Part shown: one piece after another, positions 35,000 through 44,732 of the stretch
Layout of the letters: the number at the start of each line of letters is the position of its first letter
Numbering within the stretch: position 1 is the first letter of the stretch
Made by a program: the position numbers and the translations under genes
Assembly: GCA_027076325.1 (NCBI GenBank)
Contig: JALTJZ010000051.1
Coordinates: 81,844 to 145,843, forward strand
Source of the DNA: Chromatiales bacterium
Lineage (GTDB): Bacteria; Pseudomonadota; Gammaproteobacteria; UBA6429; Thiohalophilaceae
Reading direction: 5' to 3'
DNA length: 64,000 bases
The notes under the pieces: model-generated
The model's database searches: none
Seen by the model: the letters and a program-made list of their open reading frames with translations, nothing else
Told to the model about the DNA's origin: nothing

Positions 35000-37510
35000 G
35001 TGCGTCTTTGGGCTACCGCATTTTTATCTGGAATATTGGCTGTTCAGCAACTTTCATCGCTGCCGGGCAAACTCTGGCTGTTTGCTATTTCGTTTTTTGC
35101 TGTATTTTTGTTCATTGCTGCCTTTAAGGCTGTGCGTAGCTCGAATTATCGAATAAATCAGGCTTTGCTTGTTTTTGCTAGTGGCTTTGCTTTTGGTTTT
35201 GCCTGGGCGCTGGGGCATGCACACTGGATGATGGGACAGCGTTTGCAGGTGCAATATGAAGGGGTGGATCTGGTTGTGGAGGGGATGGTGTCTTCCTTGC
35301 CTGTCTCGCCAGTGCAGGAAAAAGCGCCATCTTCTTTTAGTCAGCAGCGTGTACGGTTTAATTTCACCCTAAACCGAATTATCCAGCCGGACAATCTATC
35401 ACTGGCCGACTTCCCGAAACGCATTCGTTTAAGCTGGTATCGGCCACCTGTCAAGCCCGAAGCCGGTAGCTTCTGGCGTTTGACGGTACGTTTAAAAAGA
35501 CCTTATGGTTTAAGTAACCCCGGTGGTTTCAATTACGAAAGCTGGCTTTACTTGCAGCGCATTCAGGCGCGTGGCTACATTAGAGAGAGTGTGAACAATC
35601 AGTTAATTGAAGGTTATTCTTATTCTTCAACTTTATTTCTATCTAAATGGCTGCTTAAGCTCAGGCAGTCGATACTCGATAAAATAACAGTGGATTTAGA
35701 CGTTGGCGAAAACACCGAATTTATCCGTCACTTAACTCAGGCTCTGGTATTAGGCTATCGTGGTGGCCTGACCGCTTCCCAATGGCAAATATTTCAACGT
35801 ACCGGCACGATTCATTTAATGGCCATTTCTGGTTTGCATATTGGCCTGGTTGCGGGGCTGGTTTATCTTTTAGTTGGGTTTTTATGGCGGTTGACGGGCC
35901 GGGGGTGTTTAATACTACCGGCTCCTCAGGTTGCAGCGGTAGCCGCGTTGTTAGCCGCAGCGGTATATGCCATGCTGGCTGGCTTTACCATTCCAACTCA
36001 GCGCGCTTTAGTGATGTTGTCGGTTGCGATGTTGCATATCGTGTTTAAGCGTACACCTTTACCGGCGAGTAAAGTCATCGCTTTGTCGCTGATTTTAGTC
36101 TTGTTGCTGGATCCGCTGGCGGTACTGGCTCAGGGGTTCTGGCTATCATTTTTGGCCGTGGGGCTGATTATTTTTTTAATGCAACGGCCGCTAAACGGGC
36201 AGGATAGGCTGGATAATAAGTCAGGCATTATGTCAGGGGTTGTTCAAAAAACTTACATCAATGTCGCACAGTTTGGCCGCATACAGTGGGGGCTAACGAT
36301 AGCAATGTTCCCATTGGTTCTGTATTTTTACCAGTCGTCCTCACTGGTTTCCCCGTTGGCTAACTTTGCGGCTATTCCAGTGATGAGCTTTATTGTTGTC
36401 CCATTAATGTTTATTGCAACCGTGTTGTTATTTTTAAATACTGCGCTGGCCAATATGCTTTTCCAACTGGTTGATTTTATATATAGTCTGCTATGGCAAT
36501 TACTGGAAGTTTTAGCGAGCTGGCAATTTTCAACACTGGATCTTTCGATTGCATCGCCATGGTTATTGTTATCCTGTTTTTTTGCCATACTCTTGTGGCT
36601 TACTGTTAAAGGTACGCCGATGCGATGGCTTGCGCTTGTTTTATTTTTACCGGTGTTATTTTATCCCGGTTCGATATTAAAGCGAGGGGAAGCCATCGTC
36701 ACCGTTCTGGATGTGGGGCAGGGTTTATCAGTGGTTATCCAGACAAAATCACATAGCGTTGTTTTTGATACCGGGCCGCGCTACAGTCCTAATTTTGATA
36801 CTGGTCGTGCGGTTGTGGTGCCTTATTTACGCCAAATGCGACGTGATGTGATTGATACATTGATTATAAGCCATGGGGACAATGACCACATTGGTGGGCT
36901 AAAATCGGTAAATGAAATGTTGCCGATTAAACGTATTTTAAGCAGTGTGCCCACAGACATTAGCCATAAACTGAGCTTAACGGGTGTAACAACGGTGGTA
37001 TTACCATGTCAGCAAGGCCAGCGATGGCAGTATGATGGTGTTGAGTTCAGCATTTTAAGCCCGCTGGAAATAACCAAGGCTGAAAATGGGCACGACGAGA
37101 ACAATCAGTCCTGTGTATTAAAAATTAGCACGAATTTTGGAACCGTGTTGCTCACCGGCGATATTGAGCGTGAGACTGAATCATACCTTTACCATGCGAT
37201 GCCGACACAACTGGCAGCCGACGTGCTGGTTGTGCCGCATCACGGCAGTAATACATCATCGTTGCGTGGCTTTATTAAAGCGGTATCACCCCAATATGCC
37301 GTTTTTACGGTTGGCTACAAGAATCGCTATCGTTTACCTGGCAAAAAGGTAATACAGCGTTATCAGCAAAACAGCCAGGCAACGTTATTCCAAACTCACA
37401 AAACAGGGGCGCTCACATTTCACTTCAAACAAGGTGTCAGCCTCAGGCCAATGGCTTACCGTTGGCTCAACCCTCGTTATTGGCAAACAAACCCTTTATT
37501 ACAGAAATAG
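35000..37510 (+). CDS. comEC: DNA internalisation competence protein ComEC/Rec2
   Basis: Polytopic channel protein for uptake of single-stranded DNA in natural transformation. At 836 residues it has the full three parts: an N-terminal membrane/OB segment with YGLSNPGGFNYESWL near 170, the Competence domain (about 230-500, including GTIHLMAISGLHIGL), and a C-terminal metallo-beta-lactamase-like domain with VLDVGQGLSVVI, SHGDNDHIGG and VPHHGSNTSS. A GTG at 35000 with AAGGA seven bases upstream is the best start; a TTG two codons earlier is also in frame. All signature metal-ligand motifs of the lactamase domain appear intact. Confidence 0.94.
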   Translation: MRLWATAFLSGILAVQQLSSLPGKLWLFAISFFAVFLFIAAFKAVRSSNYRINQALLVFASGFAFGFAWALGHAHWMMGQRLQVQYEGVDLVVEGMVSSLPVSPVQEKAPSSFSQQRVRFNFTLNRIIQPDNLSLADFPKRIRLSWYRPPVKPEAGSFWRLTVRLKRPYGLSNPGGFNYESWLYLQRIQARGYIRESVNNQLIEGYSYSSTLFLSKWLLKLRQSILDKITVDLDVGENTEFIRHLTQALVLGYRGGLTASQWQIFQRTGTIHLMAISGLHIGLVAGLVYLLVGFLWRLTGRGCLILPAPQVAAVAALLAAAVYAMLAGFTIPTQRALVMLSVAMLHIVFKRTPLPASKVIALSLILVLLLDPLAVLAQGFWLSFLAVGLIIFLMQRPLNGQDRLDNKSGIMSGVVQKTYINVAQFGRIQWGLTIAMFPLVLYFYQSSSLVSPLANFAAIPVMSFIVVPLMFIATVLLFLNTALANMLFQLVDFIYSLLWQLLEVLASWQFSTLDLSIASPWLLLSCFFAILLWLTVKGTPMRWLALVLFLPVLFYPGSILKRGEAIVTVLDVGQGLSVVIQTKSHSVVFDTGPRYSPNFDTGRAVVVPYLRQMRRDVIDTLIISHGDNDHIGGLKSVNEMLPIKRILSSVPTDISHKLSLTGVTTVVLPCQQGQRWQYDGVEFSILSPLEITKAENGHDENNQSCVLKISTNFGTVLLTGDIERETESYLYHAMPTQLAADVLVVPHHGSNTSSLRGFIKAVSPQYAVFTVGYKNRYRLPGKKVIQRYQQNSQATLFQTHKTGALTFHFKQGVSLRPMAYRWLNPRYWQTNPLLQK

Positions 37511-37612
37511 GCCGCATTGGCTCGCTATTACTTCCTGTTTCCGGGGCGCTTTGGTAGAGTAGGCCACAACATTGGAATGATTCATCCGGTAATCAACTTT
37601 TAATGTAAGCTA

Positions 37613-37641
37613 TTGATTTTAATCTGTATTCTGTGTAAAGT
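37613..37641 (+). promoter_or_regulatory. possible sigma-70 promoter of the exbB-ycaR operon
   Basis: TTGATT (37613-37618) and TAAAGT (37636-37641) are separated by 17 bases and lie about 40 bases before the exbB GTG start, in the gap after comEC. The match to consensus is moderate. Confidence 0.4.
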
Positions 37642-37681
37642 TTAAATGCTCCAAATTGTATGAAATTTAAAGGTAACTAAT

Positions 37682-38293
37682 GTGTTCGAAATGATCCAAT
37701 CGGGTGGCTGGTTAATGGTGCCGCTATTGCTCTGTTCTATTTTTGCCGTTGCGATTATCGGAGAACGGTTCTGGTCGCTTCAGGAAAAACGTATTACCCC
37801 AAAGCACCTCGTTGGTCAGGTTTGGCAGTGGTATAAAAGCGATTCGCTTGACGATAGTCACATAGAGGCTTTAAGCAAAAGCTCACCTTTGGGGCAGGTG
37901 CTTGCAGCGGGCTTAATCAACCGTCATCATCCGCGTGCAATCATGAAAGAAAGTGTTGAAGAAGCCGGGCGACAGGTCATGGTTAATCTGGAAAAATATT
38001 TAACGACACTGGGCACCATTGCCCAAATTACACCGTTACTGGGTTTGCTTGGTACCGTATTGGGAATGATTAAAGTCTTTGCTGCCATTACGGTTCAGGG
38101 TGTCGGCAATCCAGGGGTATTAGCCGGAGGCATTTCCGAAGCGCTAATTACAACAGCAACGGGTCTGGTCATTGCTATTCCCAGCCTGTATTTTTATCGA
38201 CACTTTCGAGGTCAGGTGAACATTCTTGTACTTAAAATGGAAGAAGAGTCATTAAAAATTATTGATGTGATGCATGGTGACCGGGAATCCTGA
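37682..38293 (+). CDS. exbB: MotA/TolQ/ExbB proton channel family protein
   Basis: Inner-membrane protein of 203 residues with three transmembrane helices (about 10-30, 115-140, 150-180). The conserved segment ITPLLGLLGTVLGMIKVF near 117-134 and ALITTATGLVIAIPSLYFYR near 157-176 are typical of ExbB/TolQ. With ExbD it would use the proton gradient to energise a partner protein. The pair precedes msbA and lpxK, as in Pseudomonas exbB2-exbD2; the driven partner in this context is unknown. The start is GTG. Confidence 0.93.
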   Translation: MFEMIQSGGWLMVPLLLCSIFAVAIIGERFWSLQEKRITPKHLVGQVWQWYKSDSLDDSHIEALSKSSPLGQVLAAGLINRHHPRAIMKESVEEAGRQVMVNLEKYLTTLGTIAQITPLLGLLGTVLGMIKVFAAITVQGVGNPGVLAGGISEALITTATGLVIAIPSLYFYRHFRGQVNILVLKMEEESLKIIDVMHGDRES

Positions 38294-38316
38294 AGCAATT
38301 CAGGTTGATAGTTAAA

Positions 38317-38736
38317 ATGAATTTCAGAATTACAACAGAAGAAGAACCGCAATTAAATTTAACACCATTGATCGACGTGGTGTTTTTGTTGCTGATATTC
38401 TTTATGGTATCAACAACTTTTGATAAACAGTCCGAGTTAAGTATTGATTTACCAGCAGCTGATGGCACTCCCGTTAAAGCCAGCAAGATATTCAAGATTG
38501 AAATTGCTATTGATGGGCAGGGGCATTATTTTGTTAACCAACGACGGTTGAAAGATGATAATTTGAAAACCTTAAAGCGTGCCATTGAAATAACAAAGGC
38601 TGATCATAAAAAAATTCAGGTCGTTATCAGCTCAGATAAAAACACACCTTACCAGGCATTTATTACCGCAATGGATGCAGCAAAACAACTTGGTTTAGAA
38701 CATGTTAATCTGGCGACCAAACATTCGAAAGACTAA
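38317..38736 (+). CDS. exbD: ExbD/TolR biopolymer transport protein
   Basis: Protein of 139 residues with one N-terminal helix and a periplasmic domain. NLTPLIDVVFLLLIFFMVSTTF near residues 14-35 carries the conserved proton-path Asp21. A TTG at 38305 is in frame, but the ATG at 38317 matches the family. The stop codon is directly followed by the msbA ATG, so the genes are almost certainly co-transcribed. Confidence 0.93.
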   Translation: MNFRITTEEEPQLNLTPLIDVVFLLLIFFMVSTTFDKQSELSIDLPAADGTPVKASKIFKIEIAIDGQGHYFVNQRRLKDDNLKTLKRAIEITKADHKKIQVVISSDKNTPYQAFITAMDAAKQLGLEHVNLATKHSKD

Positions 38737-40500
38737 ATGAAGAAACCAATAGACAAAAACAACGGCGTTAATACCTATAAACGTTTGCTTTTGTATGTGC
38801 GCCCGTTGTGGAAAGTTTTTCTGATCGCATTGTTAGGTATGGTGGCGGTTGCATATACAGAAGTTCGTTTTGCTGAACTTATCGATCCAATGCTGGAAGG
38901 TGGTTTTGTAGAAAAAGACAAAGCCGTGATTAAAATGGTTTCGATTACCTTGCTACTTATATTTACCCTGCGCACAATTGGTTCCTTTGTTGCTGAATTT
39001 GGGATGGCCTGGGTTTCGCGTGCGGTTGTTTTTAAACTTAGAAGCGAAATGTTTGCCAAGTTTATGGTATTGCCAGCGGGTTATTACGATACGACAACAT
39101 CAGGGAAATTGCAGTCGAAGATGATTTATGATGTCGAGCAGCTTGCCGACGCGTCGTCCGGTGTTATTCGGATTTTAGTACAGGATTCCATTACCATTAT
39201 CTGGTTACTCGGTGTTATGTTGTCACTCAGTGTTAATTTAACACTTATTTTATTAGCCACAGTGCCAGTTGTTGTTGTTGTTGTTGGTTATGTTTCCAAA
39301 AAGTTCAGGCATTACAGTCGTCGTATTCAGTTATCCATGGGCAGTGTTTCAGATGTATCCGAAGAATCGGTTGAAGCAAACCGTGAAATTAAAATATTTG
39401 GCGGTCAGGATTATGAATCAAAAAAATTCAATGATATTAATGCGCATAATAGAAAACAGTATTTAAAGTTTGCAGCAACCAATGCCCTAAGTGCACCTAT
39501 TATACAGCAAATTGTTGCATCGGCTTTTGCTCTTATCGTCTATGTTGCCGCAACCGACGATGTGGCTAACTCATTAAAAGTTGGCCAATTCGCGTCGTTT
39601 TTATTGTCGATGATTTTATTAATGCAACATGCAAAAAGGCTAACAACAGTTAATGCTGCCTTGCAACGTGGGATAGCAGCAGCACAAAGTGTATTCCAGT
39701 TCCTGGATCTTGATGTTGAGCAGGACACCGGCACGAAAAAGTTAGAGAATATTAAAGGCGATGTACGATTTGAAAATGTATCTTTTCGTTACGCACCACA
39801 AGGTGAAGCCATTCTAAAAAATATAAATCTACAAATTCACGCAGGGCAAAGTGTTGCCTTTGTCGGGCGTTCGGGTGCAGGCAAAACATCACTAGTTAGC
39901 TTGTTGCCACGCTTTTATAATGCAACCGAAGGAAATATTTATATTGATGATATCGAAACCAGGGAGTTAAGTCTGTTTGAGCTAAGAAAGAACATTGCCT
40001 TAGTGAGCCAGCACGTCACATTATTCAATGACACTATTGCACATAATATTGCCTATGGTGGGCTTGAAACAGCAACAGAAGAACGTATTATTGCGGCTGC
40101 AAAGGCTGCCCATGCTTATGAGTTTATTGAAAAATTACCGGATAAATTAAATACTATCGTTGGTGATAACGGGCTGTTGTTGTCAGGTGGCCAACGCCAG
40201 CGACTGGCCATTGCACGTGCTTTTCTGAAAGATGCACCTATACTTATATTAGACGAAGCAACCTCGGCGTTGGATACTGAATCGGAGCGTTACATTCAGG
40301 ATGCAATGGCCGAGTTATTAAAAAACAGAACAACCTTTATTATTGCCCATCGGCTGTCTACCATTGAAAATGTTGATGTTATTGTTGTAATGGATAAAGG
40401 CGAAATACTTGAAGTAGGTAGTCATAACGAGCTAATAAAACAAAATGGAGTTTATACTGAATTGCATAAACTTCAATTCTCCAAACAAGAAAAACAATAA
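38737..40500 (+). CDS. msbA: lipid A export ABC transporter MsbA
   Basis: Flips core-lipid A across the inner membrane. The 587 residues have an N-terminal six-helix membrane domain (about 20-310) and a C-terminal ATPase with Walker A GRSGAGKTSL near 383, signature LLSGGQRQRLAIARAF near 485, Walker B PILILDEATSALD and the H-loop IIAHRLSTIE. It begins immediately after exbD and is followed five bases later by lpxK, the classical msbA-lpxK arrangement. Confidence 0.95.
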   Translation: MKKPIDKNNGVNTYKRLLLYVRPLWKVFLIALLGMVAVAYTEVRFAELIDPMLEGGFVEKDKAVIKMVSITLLLIFTLRTIGSFVAEFGMAWVSRAVVFKLRSEMFAKFMVLPAGYYDTTTSGKLQSKMIYDVEQLADASSGVIRILVQDSITIIWLLGVMLSLSVNLTLILLATVPVVVVVVGYVSKKFRHYSRRIQLSMGSVSDVSEESVEANREIKIFGGQDYESKKFNDINAHNRKQYLKFAATNALSAPIIQQIVASAFALIVYVAATDDVANSLKVGQFASFLLSMILLMQHAKRLTTVNAALQRGIAAAQSVFQFLDLDVEQDTGTKKLENIKGDVRFENVSFRYAPQGEAILKNINLQIHAGQSVAFVGRSGAGKTSLVSLLPRFYNATEGNIYIDDIETRELSLFELRKNIALVSQHVTLFNDTIAHNIAYGGLETATEERIIAAAKAAHAYEFIEKLPDKLNTIVGDNGLLLSGGQRQRLAIARAFLKDAPILILDEATSALDTESERYIQDAMAELLKNRTTFIIAHRLSTIENVDVIVVMDKGEILEVGSHNELIKQNGVYTELHKLQFSKQEKQ

Positions 40501-40505
40501 ACCTT

Positions 40506-41504
40506 GTGAAAAACTCAAAACTCCACATACTTCTTAATGAATCCTGGTATACGCAGAACTTTCTGACACAATTCTTAAAACCGTTATCATGGTTGTTTTG
40601 TGGCATTGTCGCTGTGCGTCGAACACTTTACTCACTAAAAATATTAAAATCGACGAAGCTGGATGTGCCTGTTATTGTAGTGGGTAATATTTCAGTGGGG
40701 GGAACAGGAAAAACACCGCTGGTTATCTGGATAGCTCAATTTCTGAAAGAAAGTGGTTTCACACCAGGTATAGTAAGTCGTGGCTATCTGGGTAAAGCAA
40801 AGTCGTGGCCGCAACAAGTCAGGCCTGATAGTGATCCTGTTATTGTAGGTGATGAGGCCATCTTAATTTCCAGACAGGCAGCTTGTCCAATGGCTGTTGG
40901 GCCTGATCGTGTTGCGGCCGGGCGTGCCCTGCTAAAATATTCAGATTGCGATATTATTGTTTCAGATGATGGCTTACAACATTATGCACTACAGCGAACA
41001 CTTGAAGTGATAGTTGTTGATGGCGTCAGGCGTTTTGGAAATGGTTATTGTTTACCGGCCGGGCCATTGCGCGAAATGACAAGTCGGCTGGATAAAGCTG
41101 ATTTTATTGTAACCAATGGTATTGCTTCGCAAGGTGAATTTGCGATGCGCTATTCGGGCAAGATTTTAGTTAATTTACTGGATGCAAATTCTAAATTAAT
41201 GTTATCAGAATTTAAAAACGTTCAGGTACATGCTATTTCTGCTATTGGAAACCCAAAACGGTTTTTTGATTATCTTCGCAGTCAGGGGCTAAATATCATT
41301 GAGCATACGTTTCCGGATCATTATATGTATTCACAACAAGATATTGAGTTTGCTGATGATCTGGCCGTCATTATGACAGAAAAAGATGCAGTAAAATGTC
41401 AGCGTTATCCACTAAAAAATTACTGGTACTTGCCGATTAATGTGGAAATGAAAAAAGAATTTGGTCTGAGGTTGCTGGATAAAATAGGAGAACGAGATGG
41501 ATAA
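40506..41504 (+). CDS. lpxK: tetraacyldisaccharide 4'-kinase
   Basis: Phosphorylates the 4' position of the lipid A disaccharide precursor at the inner membrane. The start is GTG. The N-terminal membrane-associated segment (about 15-40) precedes the Walker A-like [16 protein letters not shown] near 58-73. Other family segments are [16 protein letters not shown] near 91, [13 protein letters not shown] near 154, and TEKDAVKC near 294. At 332 residues it is normal. It overlaps ycaR by eight bases. Confidence 0.95.
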   Translation: MKNSKLHILLNESWYTQNFLTQFLKPLSWLFCGIVAVRRTLYSLKILKSTKLDVPVIVVGNISVGGTGKTPLVIWIAQFLKESGFTPGIVSRGYLGKAKSWPQQVRPDSDPVIVGDEAILISRQAACPMAVGPDRVAAGRALLKYSDCDIIVSDDGLQHYALQRTLEVIVVDGVRRFGNGYCLPAGPLREMTSRLDKADFIVTNGIASQGEFAMRYSGKILVNLLDANSKLMLSEFKNVQVHAISAIGNPKRFFDYLRSQGLNIIEHTFPDHYMYSQQDIEFADDLAVIMTEKDAVKCQRYPLKNYWYLPINVEMKKEFGLRLLDKIGERDG

Positions 41505-41670
41505 AAAATTACTGGATATACTGGTTTGTCCATTATGCAAAGGTAAACTTGAATATAACGAGAGTGATTCGGAGCTGATATGTAATTTTGATAAACTGGC
41601 TTACCCTATACGTGATGATATTCCGGTTATGCTTGAAGAAGAAGCGCGCAGTTTGTCTGTTGTTGATTAA
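41497..41670 (+). CDS. ycaR: Trm112/YcaR family small protein
   Basis: A 57-residue protein. The family pattern [14 protein letters not shown] (Cys11, Cys14) is followed by [20 protein letters not shown]. In E. coli and Pseudomonas the same gene lies between lpxK and kdsB. Here no kdsB follows; the next gene is on the opposite strand. The start overlaps lpxK. The exact role of stand-alone bacterial YcaR is not settled. Confidence 0.9.
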   Translation: MDKKLLDILVCPLCKGKLEYNESDSELICNFDKLAYPIRDDIPVMLEEEARSLSVVD

Positions 41671-41672
41671 TT

Positions 41673-43358
41673 TTAGTCATTAAATAAACTGTTTATTTCG
41701 ACAGGAAATTCAAAAATAAAAGTGGCGCCACCTGCTGGATTATTTTCAGCCCAGATGTTGCCATGGTGTTTGCGTATTATTTCGCTGCATATAGCCAGCC
41801 CCAGACCTGTTCCACCAGCACCGGTATTTGTTTTACTGCTTTGCGCAAACTTATCAAAGACAAGTGCTAACTCATTTTCCGGTATGCCAATGCCTTCATC
41901 GATAACCTGAACTTTTACTGACTTGCAGTGCTTTTTGTCGCTTGTTCTTTTGCCAATAATCATTTCTGATGAGTCAACCTGAATAGTAATTGTTTTATCC
42001 GAGGGTGTAAATTTTAACGCATTGCCAATAAGATTGCGTATAACCTGACCGATTTTTTCAGAGTCACACTCAACCAGTTGCTTTGTTGAGCCTGAAATAT
42101 ATTTAATATGTAAGCCTTTATCGTATACTAATGTTTCAAATTCTTTCATAACTGATTTTACAATTAAGTTAATATCAGTCTTAGTAAATTTAAGATCTTC
42201 TTTTCCTGTTTCCAGTTTAGCTAAATCAAGTAAGGCATTAAGCAGAGAAAGCAGGCGTGTGCCACTTTGGCTGATGTTTTCAAAGTAATCTTTCAGTTTT
42301 TCGCGATCGACTTTGTTATATTTGAGAAAGCCAAATTTTGCAAAACTTAAAATGGCATGCATGGGAGTACGTAGTTCATGTGACATATTGGCAAGAAAGT
42401 CAGACTTAGAACGGTTTGCTGCTTCCGCTGCTTCTTTTGCTCGCACCAGATCTTTTGTTTTTTCATGCACTATTTCTTCGAGATTATCTTTATGACGTTT
42501 GAGTTCATCTTTCTGTTTTTCAAGTTCAATATTTACGTCTTCAAGGCTTATTGTTCGGTCATATACTTTTTGTTCAAGTGATGCATTGAGTTCTGTTATT
42601 TGTGTTAAAGCCTTTTCTTTTTGTTTAACATTGTGTTCAAGATTGTCTATCATTGTGTTAAATGAGGCTGCCAGGACACCAATTTCATCATGGCTGCCGA
42701 TGTGCGCTTTATGTGAAAAATCGCCTTTTGCAACTTCTTCTGCACAGTCTTTGAGCTCCTGTATTCGTTTCAAGGTGCTGTATTTAAAAATATAAAAAAT
42801 CATAACACTTAAAAAAAGAACCATAATAATCTCGGCGGTAATTTCTCGGTAAAGAGTTGACTTTATAATTTCTTGATAATTATGTTTTGAAATTCCAATA
42901 AGAACAGAACCTAAATGGTTGCCTTCATATTCAATGGGGGTGCTAAGTGTAATAATGTCTGTGTTACTTTCAATCTTGTTAATTAGTGCAGCTATTTTTA
43001 TATCCGGGGTAGATGCAACAATTTTATTTATTGCTGGCTTAGATGAATCGAAGTAGGAGGTTAAAAATTCATTTTTCTGGTTTTTTATAGCGCAATAAAC
43101 CACTTCATCCTGTGCACTAATGTCTCTTACATAATCATTTAAATGGTTAAAGTCAAATGCAAAGATCGCCTCTGGTGCCATTAATGCAACAACTTTGCTG
43201 AGTAGTTTTCCCTTGTTGACTAAATTTGTTGAATACTCTTTGGTTTCAATCTGGATTTTTATATAGGTATTAAGGCTAAGTGTTATTATAAACACCAGGA
43301 CAATCAGCAGTACGAATTTCAACCCTAAGCTAAGTGATATTTTTTGTTGTTTAATCAC
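41673..43358 (-). CDS. membrane sensor histidine kinase
   Basis: Protein of 561 residues. Transmembrane helices at about 12-32 and 175-193 flank a periplasmic sensor region. Next come a HAMP domain (about 195-248), a long coiled coil (about 250-315), and a HisKA domain with phosphorylated His327 in FLANMSHELRTPMHAIL. The ATPase domain carries DEGIGIPENELALVFDKF and GGTGLGLAICSEI. There is no attached receiver. It is divergent from the response-regulator gene at 43551 and is its likely partner. The sensor part resembles double-Cache-like kinases only loosely; the signal is unknown. Confidence 0.92.
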   Translation of the reverse strand: MIKQQKISLSLGLKFVLLIVLVFIITLSLNTYIKIQIETKEYSTNLVNKGKLLSKVVALMAPEAIFAFDFNHLNDYVRDISAQDEVVYCAIKNQKNEFLTSYFDSSKPAINKIVASTPDIKIAALINKIESNTDIITLSTPIEYEGNHLGSVLIGISKHNYQEIIKSTLYREITAEIIMVLFLSVMIFYIFKYSTLKRIQELKDCAEEVAKGDFSHKAHIGSHDEIGVLAASFNTMIDNLEHNVKQKEKALTQITELNASLEQKVYDRTISLEDVNIELEKQKDELKRHKDNLEEIVHEKTKDLVRAKEAAEAANRSKSDFLANMSHELRTPMHAILSFAKFGFLKYNKVDREKLKDYFENISQSGTRLLSLLNALLDLAKLETGKEDLKFTKTDINLIVKSVMKEFETLVYDKGLHIKYISGSTKQLVECDSEKIGQVIRNLIGNALKFTPSDKTITIQVDSSEMIIGKRTSDKKHCKSVKVQVIDEGIGIPENELALVFDKFAQSSKTNTGAGGTGLGLAICSEIIRKHHGNIWAENNPAGGATFIFEFPVEINSLFND

Positions 43359-43550
43359 GCTATATAGATTTTCCCTGCTGTGTGCATAGGTGTATCGGCA
43401 AACAGTTAAAATTCTTTAATTTGAAAATATGCAGTAAAAACAAAAACATATGTAGTGTTAGTTTTCTGTAATTCAAATTAAGGTTTTTGGCTCAGTGGTC
43501 GATAACTAAGTTAAGTTCTTTTTCGCTTTACCTCCAATAAGGATGTTTCG

Positions 43551-44720
43551 ATGTCAAAATTTAAAATTTTATCAGTTGATGACGAACCTACAAATCAACT
43601 GGTGATTGATGAGATATTAGAAGATGATTATGAAGTTAAGCTCGTTTACACGGGAGAAGAATGCCTGGAAACGGTAAAGACTTTCGCCCCTGATTTAATC
43701 CTGCTCGATATCAATATGCCCGGTATTGATGGTTATGATACGTGTATTAAGTTAAAGGAAGATAGCGAAACCCGTAGCATTCCTGTGATCTTCTTGTCGG
43801 CACTGACCTCAACCGAAGAAAAACTGAAAGGCTATGAAGTTGGGGCAGATGACTACATACCAAAGCCTTTTGACCATGAAGATTTGCTGCATAAAATTAA
43901 AAAGCTGCTAAGCCAACGTACCCACACACCCGTGGTTGCATCCGTGCAGGCTAAAGATACCGAAGACAGAGAAAATGAAGAATTACTGAAAGAACTGCAA
44001 AGCTCTCGAACAGTTGCAATGGAAGCAATGCGCTATACCAGTGATTTGGGCGCAGTGGTTAAATTTTATGAAGAAAGTGCACGTTGCAAAACTTTTGATG
44101 AGCTGATACAGGCTGTTTTTGTTACAACGAATGGCCTGTCTTTAAATTGCAGCATACAAATTAGAGACGGCAGTGAAGTGTTTAACAAATCATCCTGTGG
44201 TGACATTTCTCCAATGGAAGTTAGTGTGCTTGATGTCTCAAAAGACAAAGGGCGTTTTTTCGATTTTAATGCACGGACTATTATGAACTATGAACACAGT
44301 TCAATTTTGATAAAAAACATGCCCATTGACGATGATAAAAGATACGGTGTAATGAAAGACATACTAGGAGCATTAGGCAATGGCACCGAAGAACGTGTAC
44401 GCACTATTATTTTAGAACGTACCATGGCGAGGAACAGGGAAGAAGTGATTGAGTTAATTAAAGAAACATTTAAAAGCATTAATTACCAGCATGTGCTTCG
44501 TTCCAGAGAGGCAGGCGAAATTATGGAGTCAATGATTAAAGATGTGCATCAGACTATTGAGTCGATGGATTTGCTAGCTTACCAGGAAGAGCAGTTAGAA
44601 GCCATTATTGAAAGTTTTAGGCAACGTAATGAAATGCATGCAAATGCAGGGTTTGATTTAACCGAGGCATCGGAAGCGGCACTTAAATCATTAAACAGTA
44701 TTTTTGAAGTGCTAGGTTAA
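43551..44720 (+). CDS. response regulator with an unassigned C-terminal half
   Basis: The receiver domain (about 1-122) is complete: acidic pair Asp10-Asp11, phosphorylated Asp53 in LILLDINMPGIDGYD, FLSAL and the PKPF lysine. The remaining 265 residues are not DNA-binding, EAL, GGDEF or HD domains. A segment at about 160-290 (YEESARCKTFDELIQAVFVT...) looks like a GAF-type sensor fold, followed by a helical C-terminus. Output is therefore probably by protein contact. The next gene starts 12 bases after the stop. Confidence 0.9.
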   Translation: MSKFKILSVDDEPTNQLVIDEILEDDYEVKLVYTGEECLETVKTFAPDLILLDINMPGIDGYDTCIKLKEDSETRSIPVIFLSALTSTEEKLKGYEVGADDYIPKPFDHEDLLHKIKKLLSQRTHTPVVASVQAKDTEDRENEELLKELQSSRTVAMEAMRYTSDLGAVVKFYEESARCKTFDELIQAVFVTTNGLSLNCSIQIRDGSEVFNKSSCGDISPMEVSVLDVSKDKGRFFDFNARTIMNYEHSSILIKNMPIDDDKRYGVMKDILGALGNGTEERVRTIILERTMARNREEVIELIKETFKSINYQHVLRSREAGEIMESMIKDVHQTIESMDLLAYQEEQLEAIIESFRQRNEMHANAGFDLTEASEAALKSLNSIFEVLG

Positions 44721-44732
44721 GCAGTTTGAATT